Source of the DNA: Gonocerus acuteangulatus | Lineage: Eukaryota > Arthropoda > Insecta > Hemiptera > Coreidae | Length of the DNA stretch: 64,000 nucleotides | Direction of reading: 5' to 3' | Assembly: GCA_946811695.1 (NCBI GenBank) | Contig: OX328123.1 | Coordinates: 39,952,136-40,016,135, forward strand | Shown here: positions 50,762-62,261 of the stretch, in pieces | Numbering within the stretch: the stretch's first letter is position 1 | Layout of the letters: each line of letters opens with the position of its first letter | The notes under the pieces: generated by a model | Database searches by the model: none | Told to the model about the DNA's origin: nothing | The model's input: only the letters and a program-made list of their open reading frames with translations | Program-made: the position numbers and the translations under genes

Positions 50762-51766
50762 GCATATATATACTTATATTCTTACACCTTTTTTTTTTTT
50801 TTTTTTTTTTATTTATTTATTTCGAATTTACAACAATGTATAAGGTACATTCTTACACCTAAATATATTTATTTACAAGTACTCCTTACATTAAATCTAA
50901 CCGTACAAAATATATCTAATTTTTTTTTATTATTTTTTTTTATTTTTTTTTTATTTTATTTTTTTTTTAATTTTATTTAATTTTTTCGTCAGTTGAGTAA
51001 CGTTTCTTGTCTTTACTTTATTGTAGAAATGTATTAAATATACCCTTTAGTAAGATTTTACGATACAATATTTTATTTGATATCACTAATATAATTCTTC
51101 AGGATATCAATTTTAAACTTTGGACGTATTTACTTTTAATAGCTGAAACAGATGAGGTGTATTTACTTTTAATAGCTGAAACAGATGAGGCTCCTCTTAT
51201 AGGTGATGTCAATATGGCCATTGCCCTTTAGGCAAAAGGTTGAACTGGCTGTGGATGGGTTGCATAAATAATTTCACCAATTTCTGCGTCCCTGAGTAGG
51301 CATCATTAGATGTGAAGTCGATAGGGAATTTTGCATAACATTTCTAGTATGTGAAAGTGTCGTTATTTTATTTATTGACTTTCTGTCTATTTTATATTTA
51401 AAATATTTGATCCATTTTTGAAAATCACTAAATATTTTTGTCAATAATCCCAAAGCTTCTAGAATATTGGATTCATAAAATTACTACCAATTATAATAAC
51501 AATTATAACAGAGGAAATGTAATTGACTGGTTAGCAACAATAACTTTTTTGGGGGGTAAATCGTCTGCGTGGGACTATAGGACCGTTGGGAATTGTTTAT
51601 TTAGCAAACATTAATCATAAACATTAATGATTCAGTTGATTATGAGGAAAATACATTTTTAACCAATTATCTATGAACTTTTAATTAAGAATGAATACAT
51701 TAGACCTTCGTTAGGATTATGAGAATATAATAAATAAATGTATGTAGAAATATACAAAAAGCCAAG

Positions 51767-51798
<32 letters not shown>

Positions 51799-52712
51799 GT
51801 TAGTAAGCTGACACCTAAAAGTATGAGCTAATAACAGAATAAATAAACTAACGGGAAATAATGTTTTGTAAATTATGTTTAGAGCTATTTTGAACTAATA
51901 AATTGTTTATAACAAGAATCTTTAAGATATTTTATTTAAAAACAAATTATTCAACACGATATACACTCATTTCGTATCATTACAATAACATTTATGAATA
52001 TACATAAAAACATTAACTGATATATATTGTTTTTTAAATGTTTTTATAAATTTTCAAGAATAGAGTTCCTGACAGAAAGAGGAAACATCTTATTAAAACT
52101 AAACACTTTCCTATCAATAAATTAGGTTATATTTGAAGAGCCAGATAAGAATACAACTCACGTTTCCTCTACGAACAAAGAGGAAAATAAAGGAACACGA
52201 TTTTGAGAAATTCGTTTTCACCATATCTCGAATGTTGAAGAGAGCGTTCATCCGATTTCTCTGACAGTTAGTCAGAGCATAAAGCAATTTGTACATTTTG
52301 CCTTTGACAGAATATTAATCTATTTCTGGAGAAAATAAAAATCAAATATGAATGAATCAAGACTAAACCAATTTCCCTCCCTTTCGTGAGGAACTAGCTT
52401 ACAGTAATCAAATTCCTTGAAAGGCCAATCTAGCACTCATCTTGATGATGGATTCAAAATAAATATCTGCAGATATTTCTAAAAGTTTCATCATCACTTG
52501 CAATGTAGATGGAATATGTACATAATCGTAAATAGTGTATTTCATTCAGTGTTAGGCATTATTCGAATAAATTATTATTCGAATGACTATTCGAATAAAT
52601 TTTTAGTAAATAATGAATAAAATTATCTTATTCACGTGGAACATCATGAATTATTTGTTATTCATCATCCGTTATTCTTCATTTCCAGATGGTTTACTGA
52701 CTAAATCCACCT

Positions 52713-52716
<4 letters not shown>
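49791..52716. other. AT-rich DNA with microsatellites and homopolymers
   Basis: Contains a TA array (about 50512-50547), a mixed CA/TACA region leading to a long (CA)n at about 50690-50758, a T run at 50790-50810 followed by ATTTATTTATTTCGAATTTAC (possibly a minus-strand LINE 3' tail), a 33-bp direct duplication at about 51126-51191, and an A run at 51766-51797. No gene recognised. Confidence 0.6.
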
Positions 52717-52794
<78 letters not shown>

Positions 52795-52801
52795 CACGCA
52801 C
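52717..52801. repeat. (CA)n microsatellite
   Basis: An almost pure CA run, translated as poly(TH). It lies inside a patch with repeated ATTATTCGAATAA phrases (52557-53030). Confidence 0.96.
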
Positions 52802-53288
52802 ACACACCACACACATATGTTTACACACATATTTCCGACTATTGACATCCTAATAAATCTTTCATTATTCAATAAAATATGTTTATTCTGATTGATTATT
52901 CGAATAATTTGTGAACAAAATATAAACATTATTCACAGAATAATAAATAAAATTAATCGTTGTTCATTTATGAGTAAAATAATACATTTATTCATTATTC
53001 TCTATTCATTATTCTGAATTATTTTTGCCTAAAAATGATTTCGATTTTGAGGAAATCTTAAAAGCCTAGACAAATTATGGGTAGAACTTATTTTTTTCGG
53101 GGTCCATTTTTGAATAATCAATTTTTTATTTAGAGTCTTTTTTGATATTTTAGTAGAAATTTATGCTATTGAGGGCTTATGCACCGTAGAATGTTGAAAT
53201 AATTCCTTAAATATTCATCGAACATACGTTTTAAGTAACAATAGACACTCATTAAAATTTGCCTCCCCTATCCGCCTCTCTGTATGTG

Positions 53289-53348
<60 letters not shown>

Positions 53349-54920
53349 ACATGTATTTCTTCTTCAGCTCTTTAGTATATTATTTATTTAATAATTATTA
53401 ATCCTTATCCTAATAATCAAGTGATTTTAATAGATACAAATAGTCAGAACGTTTAACGTGTGACTCAAATTTCTGAATTATAAGATTTTGTTCATCGCTT
53501 TACCAAGATTTTTTATTAAAACAGCATCCCTCTATTATAATTCCATCACATTCCGTCATTTTTAAAAATACATTTCTTTAGAAGTAGTATTGTCCTTGCA
53601 ATTACTGAGCTCGAAAATTTAGAATTTGTGAAGTGTTCAATCTTAAAATTCTTTTTCTGCGATAAGGTGGCCTATTGTTATCAAAATGTTTAGCCTTTTT
53701 TGATTGATCGAGTTTATAAGATTTTTTATATTTTCAGTTCCTAAGATGCACAATATTCTTTTGTCAAATAATTTTAGGACTTGTATTTTTTCTTTAGACC
53801 TAGGGTAGGAAGTCAGGTATAATCATTAGGAAATTGTGGTGACCGATGATAAGTTGCAAGCGGATCAAACAAGTGTTTATTGTAGTTTCATTGAACTGAC
53901 CATTTTAGATGTGGTGTTAAAGTGCGCTTGAGCATGCTTATAAAAGTCACCTTAAATATCATGGTTTTCATAGGTACATGTAAAACATTGGACTTACCAG
54001 ATCAAATTCATTTTTATCAGATAACGCATTTTAATGTTATCTTCTTTATGATGTCTGTTTGGCATATTTGTTTCATACCTTTTTTTTTTGTAATTAATGT
54101 GAAATACCAAATAAAAAATTAAATAAAATACTTTTTTTAGTTATTAATACAATTTAGTAGAAATTTATTATATTTACTTACCTAAACATGCAAGTATATG
54201 ATAACCGCCGACTGAATTAGGATGGTGCTCATTTCCTTCCATTCCCGTGTGTCTTGGTATCCAATTTTTTTCATTTAAAATTTCATTTTATTAAGTACTA
54301 GTGGTTTATAATATTATTCTAATTTACTTTTTATATTTTCATTTCATAGCAGTGAACAATTTTATGCAGATATCTTAATTTTTTTATGTTGTACCTAATG
54401 AATTGAAGTAAATGTTTATAGCAAAATAATATTATTTATTGTTCGTAGGTACAGTTATTTTAATTTTAACGTTTATGAAAGTATATTATTGAGAGGAATG
54501 TCTATACATATTTGAAATTATAGAGTCATAAGATTAGAGGACATAAAACTATAGTTTTACTTAAAATAAACGAGCAAAAAAAAAAGTTATTGGATATATT
54601 TGGTTGTATTTTTGTTTAGAATAATTTACTCTAGGGGTGGGCCATTTTTCGGCAGCGCCTAGTTGGCCCGGATACTAAACAAGCAAGACCTTCCAAAATT
54701 CAGGGTGGGCCTTCTGGAGGTTATGGCGGAATGAAGGGGCCTTTTTTGTTGATATGCCTTAACCATGCGCGCGCACATTTATGCAAATTTATCATGGACA
54801 CTTCTACTAGTTTAATTTCAAATTGCCTATTTTTGGGGTACGTATTTTTTCAACAGCCCTTTTCGGAGATTAGTGGGATACAGGTTGCACTCATAAATGT
54901 ATTTTTGAAACATTTCATTT

Positions 54921-54959
<39 letters not shown>

Positions 54960-54960
54960 G
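52802..54960. other. AT-rich DNA with (TA)n arrays
   Basis: TA arrays at about 53291-53344 and 54926-54955. Short palindromic ATTATTCGAATAAT-like phrases cluster at 52557-53030. Nothing else is supported. Confidence 0.5.
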
Positions 54961-55305
54961 CGGGGGTGAGGTTAGCTCAGTGGTAGAGCACTCGACTAAT
55001 GAACTGGAGGACCAGGTTCAAAACCCGAGCGCGCACTAAAGATTTTTTCTTCTAGTGCTGCCGTTCGAGGGTTGGATTTGTGGTCCCAGATCGTCCCTAG
55101 GCTCACCCAGCCTTTAATTAATTTAATTAATAATGGGTACCTGGGGTGCTAATGACTCTAGCAGTCGAAGCAGCCAAGGGGAAAATCAGGCGGCCGGAGC
55201 AATAGTATTGAACACACTATCTCCTAAAGTGCCGTATGGTCAAGAATCAGATACCTCTACAGTATCTGCCCGTCTGGGCCCTTGTGGCCTGTTACGGGAC
55301 TGATT
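54961..55305 (+). mobile_element. tRNA-derived SINE, family B (copy 2)
   Basis: The head has the A box GTTAGCTCAGTGGTAGAGC, a CTAATGAA loop region and B box GGTTCAAAACCC. The body is colinear with copy 1 (CTAATGACTCTAGCAGTCGA, AAAATCAGGCGGCCGGAGC, TGTTACGGGACTGATTT) and ends in a T run and TATATATA. The A box is better preserved than in copy 1. A TA array abuts the 5' side. Confidence 0.92.
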
Positions 55306-55775
55306 TTTTTTTTTTATATATACATACGCGTACGTTAATTTTATAATATAATTATACATAGGAATGCACCTCTTGTGTGTAACGGACTTTCTTTATGAAT
55401 ATGTGCTTGGTTTTACGTGGCTGTTAATAGTGAATATATTGTAAGTATGAAATCAAGTTCTAGTATTTCACGTGCATTTGTGCAAGTGTTTTATTTTTAA
55501 TTTTATTTGTTGTGCGATCCATGGTGCAGAAAAGCATGTCTTCTCAACAGGCCGTCAAATAAAAAAAACCCTCCTTCAGGCGAGAGTTGAACCCCAATCT
55601 TTCGTATGAAATAACATAAAATCAATGTATTTCAGCCCTTATTTGAGTATAGAACTTTTTCTATTGATGACAAATTGATTATGTTTGGTTAAGGAATGAT
55701 TGCTTAACAGAAATGGCTGTAATGACTTTCATTCGTTCTTAAAAATGTGCTCAGAGATATTGTACAATTAAATAT
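55306..55775. other. Spacer between SINE and foldback element
   Basis: AT-rich, no feature seen. Confidence 0.45.
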
Positions 55776-56630
55776 ACAGGGTGATCCCGATGGAAATCGC
55801 CATATTTGAGGGTGTGTACTCCGTTTGAAGTTTAGTTCAATTCCACGAAGTAGAACATATTACTTGCATTATTCCCCTAGGTATAGGCGTCTGCGTGAAG
55901 TTTTTGTCTAAGCGCTAGATTTTGAAAATTTTAGCGTTATTTGTCGTGCACGCCAAATGGAAAATTTAATCTGATGACATTTTAAAAATCTGCATTAAAT
56001 TTCCTTTAAGATCTCAAGTACCTTGTGCAAAAAACAAATTCTCAAACCAAATTGACAGCAGCCACCTGAACAAATAACTTATCATGAAATAAAGGTTTTC
56101 TATTTTTTATGTTCCAAACACCGCACGAACATTGTTTTGGTTAGGTAGATGGAACTCTCAGAAAAGTTGTATTCATTACCGTGGCTAATTTGTTAGTAAG
56201 TGTCGACGGCAAAAAATTGTTTTGCTTATTAATTGTTTTTTGTTTTAATTGACCACAATTTACCCATGCAAAGAATCCTTTTTTGGGCCTTCGACACTTA
56301 CTAAAAAATTAGTAATGATAATGAAATAAAGCAACTTTTTTGAGAATTCCATCTACCTAACCAAAAAAAATGTTCGTGCGGTGCGTGGAACATTAAAAAC
56401 AAAACAAAAAAAAATGAATAACCTTTATTTTGTGATAAGTTACTTGTTTCGGTGGCTGCTGCATATCCGGGATAAAAACTTTTTGCACAAGGTACTTGAG
56501 ATCTTATAGGAAATTTAATGCAAATTTTGAAAATGTCATGAGAATTAAATTTACCCTATGGCGTGAACGAGACAAATAACGCAAAAATTGTCAAAAACTA
56601 GCGTTCAGTGTCACAGGAAATTCACACTAA
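55776..56630. mobile_element. Foldback (long inverted repeat) element, about 0.85 kb
   Basis: The left arm includes CAGCAGCCACC, CCGCACGAACATTGTTTTGG, TAGGTAGATGGAACTCTCAG and TTAGTAAGTGTCGA. The right arm carries the inverse phrases TCGACACTTACTAA, GAATTCCATCTACCTAACCA, ATGTTCGTGCGGTG and GGTGGCTGCTG. The arms meet near 56220-56285. The left outer end ACAGGGTGATCCC resembles the foldback at 25104. The right arm lacks the outermost roughly 100 bp. No coding region was recognised. Confidence 0.83.
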
Positions 56631-57352
56631 TATTAGGAATATTATTTTATATTATTCGTTAGCAAAGGCACTTCTGTTTTACGGTAGTCAGTAAATGAGT
56701 TATTATTGATTCAAAATACAATGAAAGTCGCATTGATTGCTTTTATATGTTTTTACAAAATTTTGTTTAAGATTGTTACCATCATGATATTACGAATTTT
56801 TTGAATTTCCCAATGTTAGCACGATTCTATCTGAAGAATGTAAAAATATTAATTTCAATATATAAAATACGTTTGAACGGGCAAGGGTTATCTGCAATAG
56901 TAACATTTTTATTTACGATCTATTCAAATGTATAGATTAGAACAAAAAAAAATGACCCTATTTATTGTATGATAAAATTAAAATTTTTTTTTTTCCTCGT
57001 GTCCCAGAAATCTCCGATAATTCAGATTCGTTGCTTTTTGATAAGGAATATTCAATATTAAATCAATCCATGCATCACGAAGTAACATAATATTGCGTAA
57101 TGCTGAAATAATGGTTAATACATTGAAAAGATTCTTTTGTATTTTTTAAGTTTGTCGTAGAGCGTCGTTACAAAGATGCAATTCAGAACATCGAAATAAC
57201 GTAAAATAAGGTTGAATAATTTTTAAAAAATATAGAAATAAAGTAGCATCAATACACTCGTGTGTTTTAGATCTTTAAGTTGTTTTTGAACTTTGGATGT
57301 AGATTATGCGATGGACTTCAGCAAGTTGTGGCTGCTCTTCAAATAAGATAAT
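56631..57352. other. AT-rich DNA before the 5S-derived SINE
   Basis: No feature recognised on either strand. Confidence 0.45.
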
Positions 57353-57362
57353 AATTGTCAAT

Positions 57363-57414
<52 letters not shown>

Positions 57415-57584
57415 GGTGCATCTACAACTTGGCCATTAGCGCCGGGCTATCTACAGGTTGCTACCCTTTTCTTATGCCAACAGCACATGGTCGGTCACCC
57501 ATTCAGGTACTGACCACGCCCGACGTTGCTTAACTTCGGTGATCTACGGGAACCGCTGTATTCAACGTGGCTATGGCCGTTGGC
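57363..57584 (-). mobile_element. 5S rRNA-derived SINE with poly(A) tail and target duplication
   Basis: On the minus strand the element starts GCCAACGGCCATAGCCACG and follows the 5S rRNA sequence for about 109 nt, including the internal Pol III promoter: an A box in AAGTTAAGCAACGTCGGGC and a C box in CAGTACCTGAATGGGTGACC. Both are well preserved. The 5S part closes with GCTGTTGGC (57476). The body then reads AAGGGTAGCAACCTGTAGAT and GGCGCTAATGGCCAAG, and ends GCACCGTA plus an A tail of about 45. A 10-bp duplication AATTGTCAAT flanks it (57353-57362 and 57585-57594). It is therefore a retrotransposed SINE3-class element, not a cluster 5S gene. Its body is shared with tRNA-headed SINEs of this window. 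Confidence 0.92.
57476..57584 (-). pseudogene. 5S rRNA-like head of the SINE
   Basis: The region matches eukaryotic 5S rRNA from its first nucleotide to the closing stem, with about 10 nt missing near the 3' side compared with the usual roughly 120 nt. It supplies the promoter of the SINE. It is unlikely to make ribosomal 5S because it is fused to the SINE body. Confidence 0.85.
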
Positions 57585-57826
57585 AATTGTCAATTATACA
57601 TTTTTTTGGTTTATTTAAGATTTGGTTTTCTAAAAAAGTACTGATATAATAAATACTAAAAATGTTTACAAGAATAGGTCCAAACTAAGCAGAACAAAAT
57701 CTTTGCCCACAGATTTTAAATGAAGTAGTTGAAACAGAACGAACGGTGTAATATTTTATGGACCCCTGACATCAAAGGAAATAAGAACAAGTGAAAAATA
57801 TATATTGGATCATCATTCAGAAGAAT

Positions 57827-57879
<53 letters not shown>
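57827..57879. repeat. (AT)n microsatellite
   Basis: Pure AT run. Flanking sequence is unremarkable. Confidence 0.95.
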
Positions 57880-57882
<3 letters not shown>

Positions 57883-59140
57883 CTATTCTCTTCAACAAGA
57901 GAAACTAAACAATAGAAACCGGTTTATTGAAACAAATAATTTAACCTATAGTATTGTACACTTCATTTTTTTTTTGTTAGATTCCTTCATATTTTCATTG
58001 TTGAAAATTATTTTCTGAAAATTTGACATATAACGTCAGAAGAGGGTTGATATGACGTTTTAAATAATTTTTATTAAACATTTAAATAAATTCGAGCAGA
58101 CAACGAATTTTTCAGACTATAGCACTGGCTAAATTTAGACTCTAATATATTTGCTAATCTTTAACCTCGATACGATATCAGTATACAGCTTTTTTTCTTT
58201 ATAAGTGATCACTTAAGAATTTGGAGAATTAAAACCCGATTTTTTTCTATATTAGGCAACTATCCTTGGCACATATTATCTGTTTTTCGTCACTCTCTGA
58301 TTGCCATTATCTGTTGTCTTATCTGAGTTCAAATTTTAACTTTGTACCATTAAATAGACTTTTTGAAAATCTCATTAAAAGAAATAATATTTCATAATGT
58401 AGCATTGATGTAAGTATATTAATTGAATAGAAGAAACTTTATTTCCAGCATTTCAACATTGATATACGAGCAAGTAACACTATTTCAATTATTTTTAACA
58501 ATTTAATAACCCAAATACTTTACAGATCTTCCGTTTCGTTATATTTCAAAATATGTAAAAAATAATTACTTTTATATTTATATTCTACTTTGATATTACG
58601 TTAACATTTTTAAATGACATAAAGAAAAAAATGCATTTTTAGATTGTATGAATTAAAGACATTTCCTCTGTTTAACTGATGGCCAAACTTGGCTGCCAGT
58701 TATCAACTTAAGCTAAAAAAAATCTTCTGGCTCCTTCATATAGCAATAATTAATAACAAGATAATTAGTCTTGTTAACTCGATATTCCTGAATTTCAGGA
58801 ATGTAAATTATAATTGTACTACCATAGTTCACGCCATCCTATAACACCGCCATATGATTATACATTTTTGTGTTCCCTCTTTGGCTTATAATAATAATGG
58901 TCATTTTCTTGGTGTCTAAATTTGCTTGAATTTCGTTTTACATATTTTAATGTACATAGCTATCGAATAGAGAGAGGGTCCGATCGATTTTATTGTTGAT
59001 CTTCTTCTTAATTATTAAATATATCGTATTATTTTTACTTATATTTTTTTACATTTTGAATTTTGTTATTTTATCATTTGTTGCCCCATAATTCTACTCC
59101 ATAAAATTTAGATTCAAGCATTCAGTAATATCTCTCTTTT
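57880..59140. other. AT-rich DNA, no feature seen
   Basis: 1.26 kb of AT-rich sequence up to the left end of the Helentron-like element H2. No coding or RNA signature. Confidence 0.5.
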
Positions 59141-59258
59141 AGCACTTTCCTCCGAAGGAAAGTACCTATTGAGGTTGGACTCATGACGGAATTTTTGAAA
59201 AATTTCTTCAAATCTTTATCGATCCTACCTAGTAGACACCGAAAATGACCCCCGGTAA

Positions 59259-59312
<54 letters not shown>

Positions 59313-60207
59313 CTTTTAACACGATAGCGGCCAGAGTTTTTGTTTTTTCGTCACGAAACTTGGTATATAGCATTCAATTAGCAAACGATTGAACGAGTTC
59401 GTTAACCACCAAAATCTGTCCATCGGAAGGGGGGGTTTACCCCGAACCCAAAACACTAATTTGACCATTTCAGCCGTAATATTTGTTATATTTCAACGAA
59501 ACTTGGTATTCGTACTGGTAATATAGAGAGAAAAGTGGGATATAAAAATAAACTAAATCGGTTCATAAGGAGGGGGGGTTTACTCAGGACCGACAATACC
59601 AATTCGCCACTACCAGCCGTGATTTTAGGTATATTTCGACGAAACTCGGTATTCATAGTGGTAATCTACAGGTAAATATGTGTGGTAAAAATAAACTAAA
59701 TCGGTTCATTAGGAGGGGGGTTTACTCCGGACCCAAATTACTAATATACTCATACTGGTCGTAATTTCTGGTGTATTGTAACGAAACGCGGTATACGTCG
59801 TGGGTAACTCATGAGAAAGAAGTGTTGTAAAAATGAGCTGAATCGGTCAATCGGAAAGGGGGGGGGTTTACTTTGTAATATATTTCAATAAAAAAGCCAG
59901 CCAGACATAGGTTCACAAAGGCGCCGCAAGGAGCGCTAGAGGGACTGTATCCGGTTCCTGCGTTAGATCAAAATACGATAATATGAGGATTTTGTATTTA
60001 TTACGAAGTGTAGTAGGTACCATGTGTAAACATAACTCTGGAAGTAAATTAATAATTTATCAGTTACTCATTACAAAATTAAAAGAGAACTATTCATGTT
60101 TTTATTTTATTTATTTAGGGTATTTTAAGCAAATTGTTCTAGAAAGCAGTCTACACTACCCAAATTCTGAGGAAAGTGCTTAGTTATGCAGCTCCTGCGT
60201 GACGGAC
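59141..60207 (+). mobile_element. Helentron-like element, copy H2, with four 143-bp units
   Basis: Same plan as the copy at 47274: left TTTT|AGCACTTTCCTCCGAAGG hairpin, an AT array (about 59263-59309), GTTCGTTAACCACCAAAA, a tandem array with phase points at 59355, 59498, 59641 and 59783, then GAGGAAAGTGCT (60169-60180), GCAGCTCCTGC and GTGACGGAC before a T run. It has one 143-bp unit fewer and a shorter microsatellite than H1, which accounts for the size difference. Sequence identity to H1 outside the arrays appears very high, so both copies are relatively young. No protein is encoded. Confidence 0.75.
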
Positions 60208-60450
60208 TTTTTTTTCCCCCGTAAAGCGTACCAACCTTTTAGGATATTAACGCCACAGCTGTTAGATAAAGTTGGGAATTTCTGTTTGTTGCACATAGCC
60301 AGGTTTGGGCCATAATATGTTTTTAGCAGGTGATTAATTTGTAATGACTGATATTTTGTTTTATATAGGAAGCTGTGTTTAGTATTTTTTTTATGTAAGG
60401 AACATACATGAATTCATCGAATATATGTTAATATAGGAACGAATGTTAAT

Positions 60451-60633
60451 TTTTTTTCTCTTTTAACGGCGCATCGAAAAATCTTGGCTATTAGCGCCGA
60501 CATCCAGGGTGCAGCCAGGAATTTTCTCAGCGAGCCCTGAGATGAGAAAATTCCTGTCGCCGGTGGGGATCGAACCCACCATCTCCCGCTTATGAATCTA
60601 GCGCGCTAGCTATTAAACCACGGGAGACCCCTG
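60451..60633 (-). mobile_element. tRNA-derived SINE, family A (copy 2) with target duplication
   Basis: On the minus strand it begins GGGTCTCCCGTGGTTTAATA, with B box GGGTTCGATCCCCACC, body AGGAATTTTCTCATCTCAGG and the GGCGCTAAT module, then GCGCCGTTAAAAG and an A-rich tail. A 10-bp duplication GAATGTTAAT flanks it (60441-60450 and 60634-60643). The head resembles an elongator tRNA with a CAT loop sequence, but the anticodon stem is imperfect. Confidence 0.92.
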
Positions 60634-60895
60634 GAATGTTAATATTGGTATATTAGATTTATTTCATAAATAAATATATATATATATTTTTTTTTATCTC
60701 AGAACTACAATATGTCGAGAGTAGTATATTATTAAACTCTATTTTTATTACTTAGAATCTATAAAATAACTGGGACAACGCATGCAATTCTCATGATTTT
60801 ATAAATTTTATTATTTTTAATAATGTGTTTATTTTTTCGGGCTTTGAAAATAGGGCTATATCGCTAAAAACATTTTTTCCGAAAATAAAACTAAC

Positions 60896-61075
60896 GGGGT
60901 CTCCCGTGGTCTAGTGGCTAGCGCGCTGGATTCATAAGCGGGAGATGGTGGGTTCGATCCCCACCGGCGGCAGGAATTTTCTCATCTCAGGGCTCGCTGA
61001 GAAAATTCCTGGCTTCACCCTGGTCGTCGGCGCTAATGGCCAAGATTTGTCGATGCGACGTAAAAAAAAAAAAAA
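60896..61075 (+). mobile_element. tRNA-derived SINE, family A (copy 3)
   Basis: The best-preserved copy: GTCTCCCGTGGTCTAGTGGC, TTCATAAGC, B box GGTTCGATCCCC, then CAGGAATTTTCTCATCTCAG and the inverse repeat CTGAGAAAATTCCTG, which would form a hairpin, then GGCGCTAATGGCCAAG, GATGCGACGT and an A tail (61062-61075). Oriented opposite to copy 2, 260 bp away. A 78-codon frame overlaps it but is not a gene. Confidence 0.92.
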
Positions 61076-61163
61076 AGAAAACGCGAAAGAAATTTGCTAT
61101 CATCATCGTGCGAAAATATTTTATTTAAATTTTAACGTCCATTTATTATTGACAACTAATTTT

Positions 61164-61247
61164 AGGAGGGGTTACCTATAGGTTACCATCCTTTGCTGGC
61201 TAGGATAGGGCTGGTACGTTCTCTTTTTTTGAAGGAAAAGCCATAGC
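61164..61247 (-). mobile_element. tRNA-derived SINE, family D (3' body fragment)
   Basis: The minus strand reads GCTATGGCTTTTCCTTC ... CAGCCCTATCCTAGCCAGCA ... ACCTATAGGTAACCCC, matching the body of the SINE at 20671-20828. The tRNA head is missing, a usual 5' truncation. Confidence 0.7.
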
Positions 61248-62030
61248 AAAAATAAATTAGCTAAAAATGATGACTTTCTACTTTAAAAAAAAAAAAAAAA
61301 CTTTAATAGAGGAGACATATCAAATAATTCTACTTAAGTAAATTAACTGTATCTGGGGAATGTGAAGTGTTAATATCATCGGACCTTGAAGTTCAAGAGC
61401 ACATTCATTATGAAAGGCCTTGATTGAGAAGAGAAAATAGAAGAATCGTTGTATATCTCCCTCGCAATAGATAATAGGGACATTTTTTATTATTGACGTA
61501 CAAAATCGTATTCATTTTCGAAGGATTTTTATAGGAAATATTGAAATTTATCTTTTCATAATAAAGATTTTCTCAAAGATAGCTTATTCCTCTGTTTTCA
61601 TGGAGTTACTTCATAATAATATTTGTTCTATTATTATTTGACAAATTCATAATACTTTTTTACAAATAAAGACACTCGACCCTCGTAGATCAGCCAAAAG
61701 TCAAATATGAGCATTATATAATAATTTCTACCTCAAAAAAAAAAAAAGGAAAAAAAAAATCGTTGTTAATTTTCGAATGTCTGTGCTTATTCTGCAACTT
61801 TTACATTACCTATCTTCTAGATTAAAAACAACAGTTTTGTACCAAGTTGTTCGGAAGACTTTGTTTTTATACCTTCAATAACCACAGGATTAAAAAGATA
61901 TATAAAGAACATTCATTATTAGTTGAAAGAATTAATATAAAACTTTATATTCTAAACCTCTAGGAGCTTTCTGGACAACCCAATATTATATTAAAAAAAA
62001 TAATTTCGTTTAGAGCCTTCTGCTCAAATT
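61248..62030. other. AT-rich DNA with A runs
   Basis: A runs near 61286-61300 and 61736-61759. No feature recognised. Confidence 0.45.
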
Positions 62031-62226
62031 CAGGAACATAAATATGCTTTAGATCCACCCGGCAAACCTATGTAATGTACTCTATAACGTACAGTCTTCT
62101 TTTTCGTACATGGCCACCGCGCATGCGGGAACGCCAGCGGACACTTTTTGGGAAACTTTTTCGAAACGTTTTTTGTAACTTTTTTTTTTTTCAGATTAGT
62201 CATCGCTAAAGCAGATTTATTCTAAA
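62031..62226 (-). mobile_element. Small TIR element (MITE-like), copy 2
   Basis: Inverted relative to 13714-13858. It shares ACATAAATATGCTTTAG at one end, a central GCGCATGCGGGAACGCCAGC and GTCATCGCTAAAGCAGATTTATTC at the other. The second inverted end is more diverged here. Homology outside the TIRs (CCTTCTGCTCAAATTCAGG, 62018-62036) matches the flank of copy 1, so the unit is larger than its inverted ends. Confidence 0.72.
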
Positions 62227-62261
62227 ATTATCGATCATTTCAGGTTTCCTCAAGACCCCTA

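Noticed and set aside
57476..57584. Functional 5S rRNA gene
   Set aside because: The 3' side lacks about 10 nt, the sequence is fused to a SINE body and A tail, and target duplications show it was inserted by retrotransposition.
60896..60968. Functional tRNA gene
   Set aside because: The anticodon stem does not pair properly and the sequence continues into a SINE body with an A tail.
60945..61181. 78-codon plus-strand frame
   Set aside because: It overlaps the tRNA-derived SINE and reads through its poly(A) tail (a KKKKKK stretch).
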